Shown: positions 26,601-34,368 of the stretch, piece after piece
Layout of the letters: each line of letters starts with the position of its first letter
Position numbering within the stretch: the stretch's first letter is position 1
Assembly: GCF_002863565.1 (NCBI RefSeq)
Contig: NZ_PGUW01000018.1
Coordinates: 79,361 to 143,360 of the forward strand
DNA length: 64,000 nt
Origin: Bacillus sp. V5-8f
GTDB lineage: Bacteria > Bacillota > Bacilli > Bacillales > DSM-1321
Reading direction: 5' to 3'
Made by a program: the position numbers and the translations under genes
Notes under the pieces: generated by a model
Told to the model about the DNA's origin: nothing
Database searches by the model: none
The model's input: only the letters and a program-made list of their open reading frames with translations

Positions 26601-26645
26601 TATGCTACTAAACTGCTCCGTTACTTCAATAAGAAGAAAAGAATC
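26601..26645. repeat. Left-box copy of the dispersed repeat near 26.6 kb
   Basis: CTACTAAACTGCTCCGTTAC TTCAATAAGAAGAAAAG, a degraded hairpin followed by the A-rich box. Confidence 0.55.
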
Positions 26646-26660
26646 GCCGCATAACCCCAT

Positions 26661-27641
26661 TTATTCACCTACTAAGCCATCACCATCTCTATCATCCATA
26701 TATTGATAGAGCCATGAATCTCGCGTAATTGGCATTTTAAAGCCAGCAGCTTTGGCTTCAGAGATCGTAACACTTCCATTATGATTGGTATCCACCTTAC
26801 TAACAACTTCATTGCTACTTACCGGTTCGTTTACCGGTACATTGTTTGTTTTCGGTGGCGTACTGCTCGTACCTGTCGTTTTCCCTAAATTTTTGTTCAC
26901 TTCATCTGGGTTTACATTGTCAAATTCATCTGTAATGGTTCTGCCCTGAATTTTGTATGTGAATTTATAATGGTTAGGAATTTGCGTCTGAGTATTTGGA
27001 TATTGAATCACTGCTACGAAATCTGTACAACCTCCAGCATCTCGAATTACTTTTTCCATATAAGATTGATTGCCGTGCCTATTGAGAATGCTGTCTTGAG
27101 GTGTAATGTTATATGCGTTAGATACTCCCCCAAGTGAATCAGCAATTACATGCCCTTCATCTAGCGTTGGACTCTCTGTGCCGGGAACGTTTGCTTCATC
27201 GGAATAGTATCTCCCAGACGATGAAACATGTTCAGTATTCGGATTTTGGAGTGTTACTTTTTTCGCCTCAACACGAATGAGCTGACCGTAGTCATTTGCA
27301 TACGCCCAATATTCCCGTCCTCCGAAACCGACATCCACTTTGGCATTTGGCTGTCTATATCCTGACATGTCCCCGCCGTCTACTTTAAGTAGGGTATATT
27401 TGCTGTCATCAAATCCGCCCGCTGTGCCTGTTGCCTTTGGCGTGCTGGATGCAGGAGCCGCTTTGGTGGGTTCACTGTCACTCTTTGGTTTTTCCGTGTC
27501 ATTAGTTTTAACAGTCTTAGCGGCCGCACTTGTTTGGGATTGCACTTTTTTTGTCGAAGCCTGTTCGGTAATGGTTCCGCAACCCGCAAGGAAGGATAGC
27601 AAAACCACTGTCGCTACAACGGAAATTACTCTTTTGTTCAC
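26661..27641 (-). CDS. Secreted DNA/RNA non-specific endonuclease with excalibur tail
   Basis: About 326 residues. A lipoprotein signal (LLSFLAGCG) is followed by a Thr/Ser/Pro-rich spacer. The EndA/NucA-type domain contains YWAYANDYGQLIRVEAKKV, the catalytic DEGHVIADSLGG (His in the DRGH-equivalent), and NITPQDSILNRHGNQSYMEK with the metal-binding Asn. The C-terminus carries a calcium-binding excalibur/EF-hand-like segment, DTNHNGSVTISEAKAAG and DDRDGDGLVGE. It should degrade extracellular nucleic acid at the cell surface. GTG at 27641 (9 nt after AGGTG) is preferred to the GTG at 27653, which abuts the ribosome site. Confidence 0.88.
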   Translation of the reverse strand: MNKRVISVVATVVLLSFLAGCGTITEQASTKKVQSQTSAAAKTVKTNDTEKPKSDSEPTKAAPASSTPKATGTAGGFDDSKYTLLKVDGGDMSGYRQPNAKVDVGFGGREYWAYANDYGQLIRVEAKKVTLQNPNTEHVSSSGRYYSDEANVPGTESPTLDEGHVIADSLGGVSNAYNITPQDSILNRHGNQSYMEKVIRDAGGCTDFVAVIQYPNTQTQIPNHYKFTYKIQGRTITDEFDNVNPDEVNKNLGKTTGTSSTPPKTNNVPVNEPVSSNEVVSKVDTNHNGSVTISEAKAAGFKMPITRDSWLYQYMDDRDGDGLVGE

Positions 27642-27740
27642 ATTTCTGCACACCTTTCACATGTTTCTCCACCATACAATTCGTATACAAGCAATAACAC
27701 ATTTTGAACTTTTGTTGGAATATATCTATCTTTGGTGTTG

Positions 27741-28050
27741 AATCCTTATTCAACTAATCTGCACCTTCTGTACAAGAAGAAAAAGCTGCCAAGACTGACA
27801 GCTAAGAGCTAAGTTATTTAAGTTAAAACAAGATATTCTTAACATAAAAGAAGCCGTATAAGAGCCCAATCAATTGGACAAATAACGGCGAAGTAACTTA
27901 ATTATTATACCATATCGAGGTACTTTACTTGGTTTAATTTATTTTTTATTTTTTCAGCTATCCTGCCCCTTTAGTTCAATAAGAAAAAGCCTTACTCCTT
28001 ATTGAATTAAAGCACCCATTACTTTAAGTACACTTTTTCACAATCTTATC
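27741..28050. repeat. Two dispersed hairpin repeat copies in tandem
   Basis: Copy 1 (27741-27830): TTATTCAACTAAT-CTGCACC-TTCTGTACAAGAAG, centre AGCTGCCAAGACTGACAGCT. Copy 2 (27953-28050): CAGCTATCCTGCCCCTTTAG, TTCAATAAGAAAAAG, centre CCTTACTCCTTATTGAA, right box AAAGCACCCATTACTTTAAG then TACACTTTTTCACAATCTT. Copy 2 is nearly identical to the copy at 37.6 kb. A further inverted region (27853-27890) lies between them. Confidence 0.75.
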
Positions 28051-28079
28051 CCTTAGTATGTTGAATTTCTTTTCCTGCC

Positions 28080-28454
28080 TTAATAATTCTCTAACTCATT
28101 ATTTAAATCTCTTAATAACACATCTATCTTGACCATTACTGAATCTTCATTTATTGGGAAAATGGATGGTTTAACTCTATCTTCCTTCATACCAACAAGC
28201 CAGTTTTCAATAAACTCATATAAGTCAATTGGTTCAGCTTTGAATTTATTCCACTCATTAACTGCACAGTATTCCGCAAATTCTTTTTTAGGAAAGAAAG
28301 GAATCAACATATTTCCATCATCATCCTGTGTTGTTGCCCAACCATCGTCATATAACCCCCAAACTTCCTCATAATCAGTAACCTTTTTAATAAAATACTC
28401 ATATCTTATATTTGGTGGCTGTTTAATGACCGATTCAAATTCTTTTTGGTTCAT
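28080..28454 (-). CDS. DUF2750 family protein, 124 aa
   Basis: Signature phrases are VWGLYDDGWATTQDDDGNML, FPKKEFAEYCAVNEW, YEFIENWLVGMKEDRVKPSI and the terminal IDVLLRDLNNELE. DUF2750 proteins are small, soluble and acidic, and some Bacillus members lie in toxin-immunity type clusters; function is not established. The start is ATG at 28454, behind GGAGGATTTAAT. It is flanked on both sides by dispersed-repeat copies. Confidence 0.85.
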   Translation of the reverse strand: MNQKEFESVIKQPPNIRYEYFIKKVTDYEEVWGLYDDGWATTQDDDGNMLIPFFPKKEFAEYCAVNEWNKFKAEPIDLYEFIENWLVGMKEDRVKPSIFPINEDSVMVKIDVLLRDLNNELENY

Positions 28455-28519
28455 ATTAAATCCTCCAGTTACTGCATTTAACAAGGCATTTTACATATTC
28501 TCCAATACTGATAAAAACA

Positions 28520-28620
28520 CCTTCTTGAGCTAAACTGCATCCTTTAGTTTAACTAGAAAAAAGAGCCGCAGATGTTTAACTCTTGCCCACTTTAGTTTAA
28601 GTGCAATATTTCACATATCT
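28520..28620. repeat. Dispersed hairpin repeat, complete copy near 28.5 kb
   Basis: Left arm variant GAGCTAAA-CTGCATC-CTTTAGTTT, AACTAGAAAAAAG, centre AGCCGCAGATGTTTAACTC, right box CCCACTTTAGTTTAAGTGC then AATATTTCACA. It shares the CTGCATCC loop and AGCCGCAGAT centre with the copy at 36.3 kb, so the two form a subfamily. Confidence 0.8.
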
Positions 28621-28622
28621 AT

Positions 28623-28846
28623 TCAATTTAACTCACCTGAATAAACCTTCAGTTTTTCATTAGCAATTTCCATTGCATTGTTTAAGTTGTCAGTAAGTGA
28701 TAATCCAGTCGACTTTTGTAGCCAAGTTTCCCATTCACTATCCCAAAATAAACGTCAATTTCTAAAAGTCCATCTCTCAAACGTTTATTTATTTCCACTT
28801 TATATGCCTTACTAGGTGAGTATATTTCTTTAACAAGTTCAAGCAT
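28623..28846 (-). pseudogene. Small hypothetical gene (~73 aa) with a one-base frameshift
   Basis: ATG at complement 28844-28846 follows GGGGAG by 9 nt. The frame reads MLELVKEIYSPSKAYKVEIN…LEIDVYF and then loses sense. One base later, from about 28745, it continues WDSEWETWLQKSTGLSLTDN and ALEK-type helix NAMEIANEKLKVYSGELN to TGA at 28623. The lesion is one missing T in a TTTT run. Function unknown; an immunity-like small soluble protein is possible. Confidence 0.6.
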
Positions 28847-28892
28847 TATTCTAAACTCCCCTATGAAATATGTTTTAACCGCAACTTTGTCC

Positions 28893-28940
28893 AACTCTAG
28901 CACCTGTTAGTTTAAGTACAATATTTCACAATCTTTCTTG
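28893..28940. repeat. Right-box copy of the dispersed repeat
   Basis: AACTCTAGCACCTGTTAGTT TAAGTACAATATTTCACAAT, consensus right box without a left box. Confidence 0.65.
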
Positions 28941-28953
28941 TAGCATAGGAACT

Positions 28954-29490
28954 TTATATATTTTTCAGTATCTTTGCAGGATTTCCTGCCACTATTGAAT
29001 TAGTAGGTACATCTTTCGTAACAACAGAACCAGCAGCAATTATTGAATTATCTCCAATAGTGATTCCAGGTAAGATAACACAACTACCACCTATCCAGAC
29101 ATCATTGCCTATCTTTATTGGAATCGCATAACCACTCTTGTGTCTATCTTTAGGTTCGATTGAATGACCAGCCGTGTATAGTCCAACATTAGGACCAATC
29201 ATACAGTTGTCACCAATCCTTACTTCTGCCATATCTAATATCGTACAGTTATAACCAGCATAGAAATTGTCTCCAACGTGGATGTTGTATCCTAAATCAC
29301 AGTGAAAATTATGTTCAATACTCGGATTTATTCCGACACTTCCGAACACTTCCTTAATAATTTCCTCTTTTCTTTCTGAATCTTCGATTGGACAATTGTT
29401 AAACTCTTGAACAAGTTTATGGGCAATAATATTTTTCAACCTTAGTTCATCCGTACCTCGTTCGTAATAAATTTTCTTTTTGTCCTCCAT
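28954..29490 (-). CDS. Sugar O-acetyltransferase, hexapeptide-repeat (maltose acetyltransferase type)
   Basis: 178 residues. The N-terminal Mac domain (YYERGTDELRLKNIIAHKL) is followed by a left-handed beta-helix with hexapeptides (VRIGDNCMIGPNVGLYTAGH, IKIGNDVWIGGSCVILPGIT, IGDNSIIAAGSVVTKDVP) and the terminal NPAKILKNI. The His in YTAGHS is the acetyl-transfer residue of the family. It acetylates a sugar hydroxyl using acetyl-CoA in the cytosol; the exact sugar is unknown. AAAGGGG precedes the ATG. Confidence 0.9.
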   Translation of the reverse strand: MEDKKKIYYERGTDELRLKNIIAHKLVQEFNNCPIEDSERKEEIIKEVFGSVGINPSIEHNFHCDLGYNIHVGDNFYAGYNCTILDMAEVRIGDNCMIGPNVGLYTAGHSIEPKDRHKSGYAIPIKIGNDVWIGGSCVILPGITIGDNSIIAAGSVVTKDVPTNSIVAGNPAKILKNI

Positions 29491-29532
29491 ACCTAATCCC
29501 CTTTCTTTTGTTATTTATAAAATACCACATTT

Positions 29533-29625
29533 TCTTAAAGTAACCTGCTTCGTTAGCACAATAAGAAAAGCTGTCTCAATGACAGCTCTTTTCTTAAACT
29601 CTAGCAACCGATAGTCAACAAGTTC
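29533..29625. repeat. Dispersed hairpin repeat, copy near 29.6 kb
   Basis: Left box AAAGTAAC-CTGCTTC-GTTAGCACAATAAG, AAAAGCTGTCTCAATGACAG central hairpin, then TTAAACTCTAGCAACCGATA GTCAAC as a decayed right box. Confidence 0.7.
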
Positions 29626-29655
29626 ATTCTGTTTTAGATATGTCATCAGGATTAA

Positions 29656-30355
29656 TTATTTTGAATACATTCTTTCAGGAAGTTCGTTCCAAAACTTTAT
29701 TAGTGCATCGCCATATCTTAAAAAGTCTGATTCACCAATATTTAAGACTATTTCTGTTAATGTGCTTTTATATAGCTCTAATAAATTTGAATTTGATACT
29801 TGGCTTTTAAAAAAACTTGGGTTCAACTATTCCAATTGTGACGCTGATCGCCCATCTCCGTGTTTAATTACATTTGCTAATAATCTTAATTCATCAATAT
29901 TAGACCATATAGTAAGCGTCTCTAAATTGTAATTGAATTCTAAAAACGCTTCCTTTATTTCATCTATACCTCTGGTACAGAAATTTTTAAAAGTGATTTC
30001 ATTATTCTTTTTGTCGTACATTTTATGAGTACGAGAAATTTCTTCGAAATAAAAATTTTCTTACTTGCTGCTCCCAAAACTGATACATTGTAGAAATCCA
30101 CATTAATTTAGTATTATATCGAATCAAGGATAATCCTTCGAAATGCTCTAATCCTTTTTCCCAAGCGGCTTCAGCGAAATCTCCTTCGTCGTGATAATCC
30201 GGATTGAAATAGGCACCCATTTCTCTATAATGTTCATCAGCAATTTGTTTTGCTTCTTCTTCAATGTTATCAAATACTGGAGCTATTCTTTTTGTATATG
30301 TATCAATATACAATCTATAAGGTTCCTTAAATTTTGATCGCAACGAATCATACAA
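29656..30355 (-). pseudogene. HEPN-like hypothetical protein gene with a frameshift and an amber codon
   Basis: Joining frames gives about 230 residues. The 5' part (from ATG 30355) reads YDSLRSKFKEPYRLYIDTYT through MYQFWEQQVRKFLF. An extra T near 30043 then shifts the frame, which continues EEISRTHKMYDKKNNEITFK. It runs to LRLLANVIKHGDGRSASQLE, an in-frame TAG (29827-29829), and LNPSFFKSQ…NELPERMYSK to TAA at 29656. The helical character and the ANVIKHGDG motif recall HEPN/Abi-type proteins, which would make this a dead defence gene; that assignment is tentative. The two lesions are clear. Confidence 0.65.
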
Positions 30356-30537
30356 ATTTCATTAGGTTCACTACATTTGTCTTGCGATGTCAGTTAGATT
30401 ATCAGATGTCTGATAGTAAAAACGCACTGTATATCACCTTTACAGTTTTTTGATTGCTTAATTAAAACTTCCAAATATTTATAATACTGTTAAAAATAAA
30501 TAAGGATGGAAAATTAGAAAGAAAGGACTAGAGTTAA

Positions 30538-30723
30538 ATGATTTCAAGAAAGAAATTGGGTATTTTCCTTACCTTCATGGGTGCATTAATAGTTATTATA
30601 CACACTCAATTTGTATATCCAGAATTGATGTACACACACTGGATCGGTGGCTCATTATTCTTTATCGGCCCTTTAATCATTATTCCTGATTACATTCAGA
30701 AGAAACCGAATGATGATTTGTAA
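30538..30723 (+). CDS. Small two-TM membrane protein, 61 aa
   Basis: ATG at 30538 follows GAAAGGACTAGAG. Two hydrophobic segments (about residues 8-24 and 36-50) are separated by FVYPELMYTHWIGG, and the tail is PDYIQKKPNDDL. No family recognised. It is the only intact plus-strand gene between 25.1 and 32.5 kb. Confidence 0.6.
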   Translation: MISRKKLGIFLTFMGALIVIIHTQFVYPELMYTHWIGGSLFFIGPLIIIPDYIQKKPNDDL

Positions 30724-30833
30724 CGAAATTTTTTTCGAAAAATGAGTAAGTAGAACTTTGTTGATCTTCTCTTTGACTCCTCTCTTTTCCCCTAGGGAAG
30801 TCTTATTCTATTTTACAGTATGAGTCTATTGTC

Positions 30834-31080
30834 CACTTCCACTAACCGCCCCGTTAGTGCAGTAAGGAACGTAGAACGTACCTGCCTGTGGGGCTTTGAC
30901 CCCGTCAGCTAAACCGTTCGCCCCCTGCTTGCAGAAACATGATTGAGGCTGGTTGGGGCATAGATCTCGTATAACAAGCGAAGCTGTGACACTGCATGGA
31001 GGAATTAGGGGTACTGGGAAAATTATTAGTTTAGAGGAGGATTTAGACGGTGTTGAATGCACAAATTCAGTCGAATAAAA
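30834..31080. other. Left-box repeat followed by a GC-rich block of foreign look
   Basis: CACTTCCACTAACCGCCCCG TTAGTGCAGTAAGGAA (30834-30869) is a repeat left box. It runs into about 120 bp of GC-rich DNA (30870-30990) unlike the surroundings, which ends in ACTGCATGGAGGAATTAG. The block looks like the non-coding end of an insertion sequence (an IS110-type left end came to mind), but no transposase follows and I cannot verify it. Confidence 0.3.
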
Positions 31081-31084
31081 ATAC

Positions 31085-31114
31085 AAAAAGAAGGCGTTTT
31101 ATTTTGCCTTCTTT
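31085..31114 (-). terminator. Terminator overlapping the stop of the V4R-STAS gene
   Basis: On the minus strand AAAGAAGGC-AAAATAAAAC-GCCTTCTTT is followed by TTG. The TAA stop codon sits in the loop. Confidence 0.8.
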
Positions 31115-32130
31115 CTTTTTATTTCAAAACCGATTTGTTCAATTGCAAATTCTACCCCTTGTTGTAGCGTAGCAAAGGTATGTACATTATTCAGTTGAAT
31201 GTTTGTTTTTGACATCATAATTGCTTGTTCTCCGGAGATACCTACAACAAAGCATTCCCCACCTACTAAGCGGATAGAAAGAATCAGCTTTTGTATCCCA
31301 TCCATAGTGTAGCTGTCCAATCCTTTCACACCCGTTAGGTCAATTAGCAGATAACTGCCTTGTTGTCTGGTAAATTCAAGCAGTGAACGTTCAATAAAAT
31401 TTGCCACGCGTTCTTCATTAAAATTACCTATAAGTGGTACAACAAGAATACCTTTTAAAACTGGAATAATAGGAGTTGATAATTCTTTTACAAGGGTGGA
31501 AAGTTCTTCAGTTCTTTCTTTTACCTTTTGCTCCAACTCTAAAATATGTTCTGTCTCTTTTTGTCTTGCCAATTCGAAAATGTTTCTTGAGGGTGTCACA
31601 TCAGAAGGAAATATTTCAATTTCATCGTATTCATTTCCATCCAATTGACTTTTATTGATCTTGTACCATACCTTTTGTTCAAATAAACCTGTAAAAACCC
31701 CTGCCCAATGGCTAGGCAATAACACGCCAGCAGTTTCCTTGTCTGTATTATTAAAAATTCTATGTTCCCAGCTGTTGGTCAACTGAACGACTGCTCTCTT
31801 TTCCTCAAAATTATAGTAAGCAATATTAACATTACCCCAGCCTGCGTTTCTGTATATGTCGCTATATTCTTCAAGGAGTTGTTCGAGGTCCCTTCGGCCA
31901 CTATAATAAGATGATACTAAGTGACCCATTCGGTACCCTGTTGCTTCGTAAACAGTTTTAGATACAACTTCACCAGAAACTTCTTCAATGGTTTTTAAAA
32001 ATAATTCTATTGCTGAATCCCAAAACAAAAGTGCTGGTGCACCATCAAAGGTAAAGAGCCCGTTTTTTGGGTCCCAGACGAACTCGTTACTGTTTACTTT
32101 AACCGTAACTTTGTCCTTTACAAACGTCAT
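31099..32130 (-). CDS. RsbR-type stressosome protein with V4R-like sensor and STAS domain
   Basis: 343 residues. The N-terminal ~190 residues resemble the V4R/XylR-N small-molecule binding fold (GAPALLFWDSAIELFLKTI, TGYRMGHLVSSYYSG). A coiled coil follows (about 195-215, KETEHILELEQKVKERTEEL), then a STAS domain (about 220-335) with ELSTPIIPVLKGILVVPLIG and LLIDLTGVKGLDSYTMDGI. The Thr in STP and in DLTGV correspond to the two phosphorylated Thr of RsbRA. It probably joins the stressosome that controls the SigB general stress response, with an atypical ligand sensor. Confidence 0.85.
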   Translation of the reverse strand: MTFVKDKVTVKVNSNEFVWDPKNGLFTFDGAPALLFWDSAIELFLKTIEEVSGEVVSKTVYEATGYRMGHLVSSYYSGRRDLEQLLEEYSDIYRNAGWGNVNIAYYNFEEKRAVVQLTNSWEHRIFNNTDKETAGVLLPSHWAGVFTGLFEQKVWYKINKSQLDGNEYDEIEIFPSDVTPSRNIFELARQKETEHILELEQKVKERTEELSTLVKELSTPIIPVLKGILVVPLIGNFNEERVANFIERSLLEFTRQQGSYLLIDLTGVKGLDSYTMDGIQKLILSIRLVGGECFVVGISGEQAIMMSKTNIQLNNVHTFATLQQGVEFAIEQIGFEIKRKKAK

Positions 32131-32295
32131 AGTATTCCCTCCCGGCTATTAATACACCCGTTTATTTTAGCATACATGCATCATTTAGGTTTCAATAAAT
32201 CAGTTCTACATGAAGTACCTTTATTAAATCCACCGTTCTAGTTACTTATACTAATTAAAACTATTTCGTAAAGAAAATGTTAGCTTACTATTTGA

Positions 32296-32511
32296 ACACA
32301 TAAAGATATCATTATCCAAAACAATAATCAGCCTGTAAATAATTGTTTCTATTTCGTTGATCTATTATATCCAAAAACAGCAACCGCAGTTGAAAAGGCC
32401 ATTAGGAGTTTTCCTGAATTATCACCTTTCTTATACGAGGATTTCCATATGAACTTGATTATTCTAAAGGAGAAACTGCCTTTTAAAAAAAGCAGTATCC
32501 AATATGGTTAA
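32296..32511 (+). pseudogene. Gene fragment without start codon
   Basis: After TGA at 32293 the frame reads FVDLLYPKTATAVEKAIRSF then PELSPFLYEDFHMNLIILKE to TAA at 32509, with good coding character but no ATG, GTG or TTG near its beginning. It overlaps the start of the next frame by 8 nt. Possibly the 5'-truncated first part of a gene continued in the next two entries. Confidence 0.4.
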
Positions 32512-32767
32512 AGGCTATTGGCATAGTTATAACACTAATGGACACCACAAAAGGGTGGATTCTTCAACTTTGGAAGAGGTCGCCACAAAGATTTCGAGGA
32601 CTTACCCGTTTGGAGAAGCGATATTCAGTTTTGAGAATATTGATTGGATTAAGACAGATGAACCAATGAATCGAACTGAAATTAGCCTAACTCATATCGC
32701 TGTATGTGATTTTTTGCCAAACAATAAAACGTTTCTTTCCAATTCCATTACTTTTACTAATGGCTGA
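32504..32767 (+). CDS. Hypothetical protein, 87 aa, possibly part of a broken gene
   Basis: The ATG at 32504 overlaps the stop of the upstream fragment, and no Shine-Dalgarno site is evident apart from this overlap. The product (starts MVKGYWHSYNTNGHHKR, then TYPFGEAIFSFENIDW) is soluble and not recognised. As it is bordered by two coding-like fragments, it may be the middle piece of a decayed gene rather than an independent one. Confidence 0.4.
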   Translation: MVKGYWHSYNTNGHHKRVDSSTLEEVATKISRTYPFGEAIFSFENIDWIKTDEPMNRTEISLTHIAVCDFLPNNKTFLSNSITFTNG

Positions 32768-32784
32768 GATATACCCATAGGTGT

Positions 32785-32955
32785 TTTCTTCTAAATGCTA
32801 TTGTGGAGATTCCACACCACCTTAATAGTTGTGAGTTACAATCCTCTCTGTCTAAAATTGAGGAAAGCATAAAGAGCTTAAGCAAGAGATATAAGGTCAA
32901 AACACTTACAGTCCCTTTAATAGGAAGGAGGTCCTTTTTTCCTCCTTCAAAGTGA
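32785..32955 (+). pseudogene. 3' gene fragment
   Basis: An open frame without a start reads FLLNAIVEIPHHLNSCELQS, IEESIKSLSKRYKVKTLTVP, then LIGRRSFFPPSK to TGA at 32953. The last codons overlap a GGAAGGAGG...CCTCC dyad that could serve as terminator. Unknown family. Confidence 0.35.
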
Positions 32956-32959
32956 ATGT

Positions 32960-33070
32960 ATTCTTCAACTAACCTGCCCCTTTAGTGGAAAAAGAAAAGC
33001 TGCTTCAAAGCAGCTAGGATCTTATACTCAAGCACATTTACTTTTAGTACAATTCTTCACAAACTTGTCC
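32960..33070. repeat. Dispersed hairpin repeat, complete copy near 33.0 kb
   Basis: TTCTTCAACTAAC-CTGCCCC-TTTAGTGGAAAAAG, AAAAGCTGCTTCAAAGCAGC central hairpin, GATCTTATACTCAAGCAC, ATTTACTTTTAGTAC and AATTCTTCACAAACTTG. One of the best examples of the whole three-part element. Confidence 0.8.
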
Positions 33071-33205
33071 TATTTTACAGTTCTTTATTACAGAAATGCT
33101 ACCCCCTTTTTGTAATTAAAGCAGTAAACTTCAAGTATCTGTTAATACAAACGTCTTTTTTATTGTATACTTATTTAAACTTAAGAAAATGGAGGTTAGT
33201 TTATT

Positions 33206-33307
33206 ATGCCATTATCAAAATCAATTTCTAATCCAAGTGTTAGACTGGCTACTTCTCCACCACCACCGTTTCTGCTCATAAACACGCTTATATTTAAAAC
33301 AGATTAA
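33206..33307 (+). CDS. Putative 33-aa leader peptide with a Pro4 run
   Basis: ATG at 33206 follows TGGAGG by about 10 nt and the frame ends with TAA at 33305, directly against a 12-bp hairpin in front of the EamA gene. The peptide begins MPLSKSISNPSVRLATS and has four consecutive Pro (33259-33270) before FLLINTLIFKTD. Consecutive Pro slow ribosomes. Together with the adjacent hairpin this looks like a translation-sensing leader for the downstream transporter, but there is no direct proof. Confidence 0.5.
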   Translation: MPLSKSISNPSVRLATSPPPPFLLINTLIFKTD

Positions 33308-33340
33308 GAATCTGCGAAATATAAGCTGTTTCGCAGATTC
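33308..33340 (+). promoter_or_regulatory. Hairpin between leader ORF and EamA start
   Basis: GAATCTGCGAAA (33308-33319) pairs perfectly with TTTCGCAGATTC (33329-33340). The ribosome site GAAGGAG follows at once (33341-33347). With no T-run it is not a terminator. A ribosome stopping at the leader stop codon would cover its left arm, so a translational switch is plausible. Confidence 0.55.
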
Positions 33341-33353
33341 GAAGGAGTAGGAA

Positions 33354-34229
33354 ATGAAATCTAACATTCAGTTTATATTATCGATGATTATTTTTGGAAC
33401 AATTGGTTTAGTTATAAGATACATTGACTTATCTTCGAGGGAAACAGCATTTTTAAGCAGCTCAATTGGTTGTCTCTTTTTACTACTTGTATTCTTTAAT
33501 CAGAGAAAAACATTTACTTGGAACAAGATTAAGAGTAATGCGTTAGTTCTTTTGGCATCAGGAATAGCCTTGGGAGGAAACTGGATTTTTCTTTATCAAT
33601 CCTATGATTACACATCTCTAGCAAATGCTACATTAGGTTATTACTTTGCACCTGTTTTTGTGATGTTACTTTCACCCATTGTTTTAAAGGAACCACTACC
33701 TATAAAAAAATTAATATGTATTGTTATAGCAGTAATAGGGATGATGTTCATTGTGGGAAATGGTATAAGCGCATCTGGAAAAGATGATCTACTTGGAATA
33801 ATTTTGGGGTTATTTGCAGCAGCATTTTATTCTGCATTGATGTTGTTAAATAAGTTTATCAAAGAAATAGACAGGTTGGAAGTAACCATTATTCAACTGG
33901 CTACAACAGCTTTTATTCTAATACCTTACGTTCTTATTACAGAAGGATTTAACATACTAAATATATCAACACCCTCCATTCCTTTTATCATTTTATTAGG
34001 AGTAGTAAATACAGGAGTAGGGTTTTGGTTGTATTTCTCTGGTATGGAAAAATTAAAAGGTCAAAGTATAGCTATGTTGAGTTATGTTGACCCATTTGTA
34101 GCTATTTTAATATCCGGAATAATTTTACAAGAGCAATTCACGCACTTACAAATCATAGGTGGAATTCTCTTATTAGGTTCTACTTTTATTAGTGAAATGA
34201 GGCTCCGAAGATTTCAAGTAAATAATTAA
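33354..34229 (+). CDS. EamA/DMT-superfamily transporter, 291 aa
   Basis: Ten membrane helices in two EamA halves: FGTIGLVIRYIDLSSRETAF and the first half to about residue 135, then LLGIILGLFAAAFYSALMLL onward. The second half ends with SYVDPFVAILISGIILQEQ, a common EamA motif. The family exports or imports amino acids, nucleosides or drugs; the substrate is not evident. GAAGGAG lies 7 nt before the ATG. Expression is probably tied to the leader ORF and hairpin just upstream. A good terminator follows. Confidence 0.9.
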   Translation: MKSNIQFILSMIIFGTIGLVIRYIDLSSRETAFLSSSIGCLFLLLVFFNQRKTFTWNKIKSNALVLLASGIALGGNWIFLYQSYDYTSLANATLGYYFAPVFVMLLSPIVLKEPLPIKKLICIVIAVIGMMFIVGNGISASGKDDLLGIILGLFAAAFYSALMLLNKFIKEIDRLEVTIIQLATTAFILIPYVLITEGFNILNISTPSIPFIILLGVVNTGVGFWLYFSGMEKLKGQSIAMLSYVDPFVAILISGIILQEQFTHLQIIGGILLLGSTFISEMRLRRFQVNN

Positions 34230-34254
34230 AAGAACATTCTCTACTGTAATAAAG

Positions 34255-34292
34255 AAAAAGGATAATACCTTTATTTAGGTATTGTCCTTTTT
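34255..34292 (+). terminator. Terminator of the EamA gene
   Basis: AAAAAGGATAATACCT pairs with AGGTATTGTCCTTTTT (one G-U pair) around TTATTT. Confidence 0.85.
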
Positions 34293-34368
34293 GTTGTAAT
34301 ATTTTAAGTTGTTATGAATTTACCACAAAAAAGAGAAGCATTTTTAGTGCTTCCCTCCAGCAGAACAT

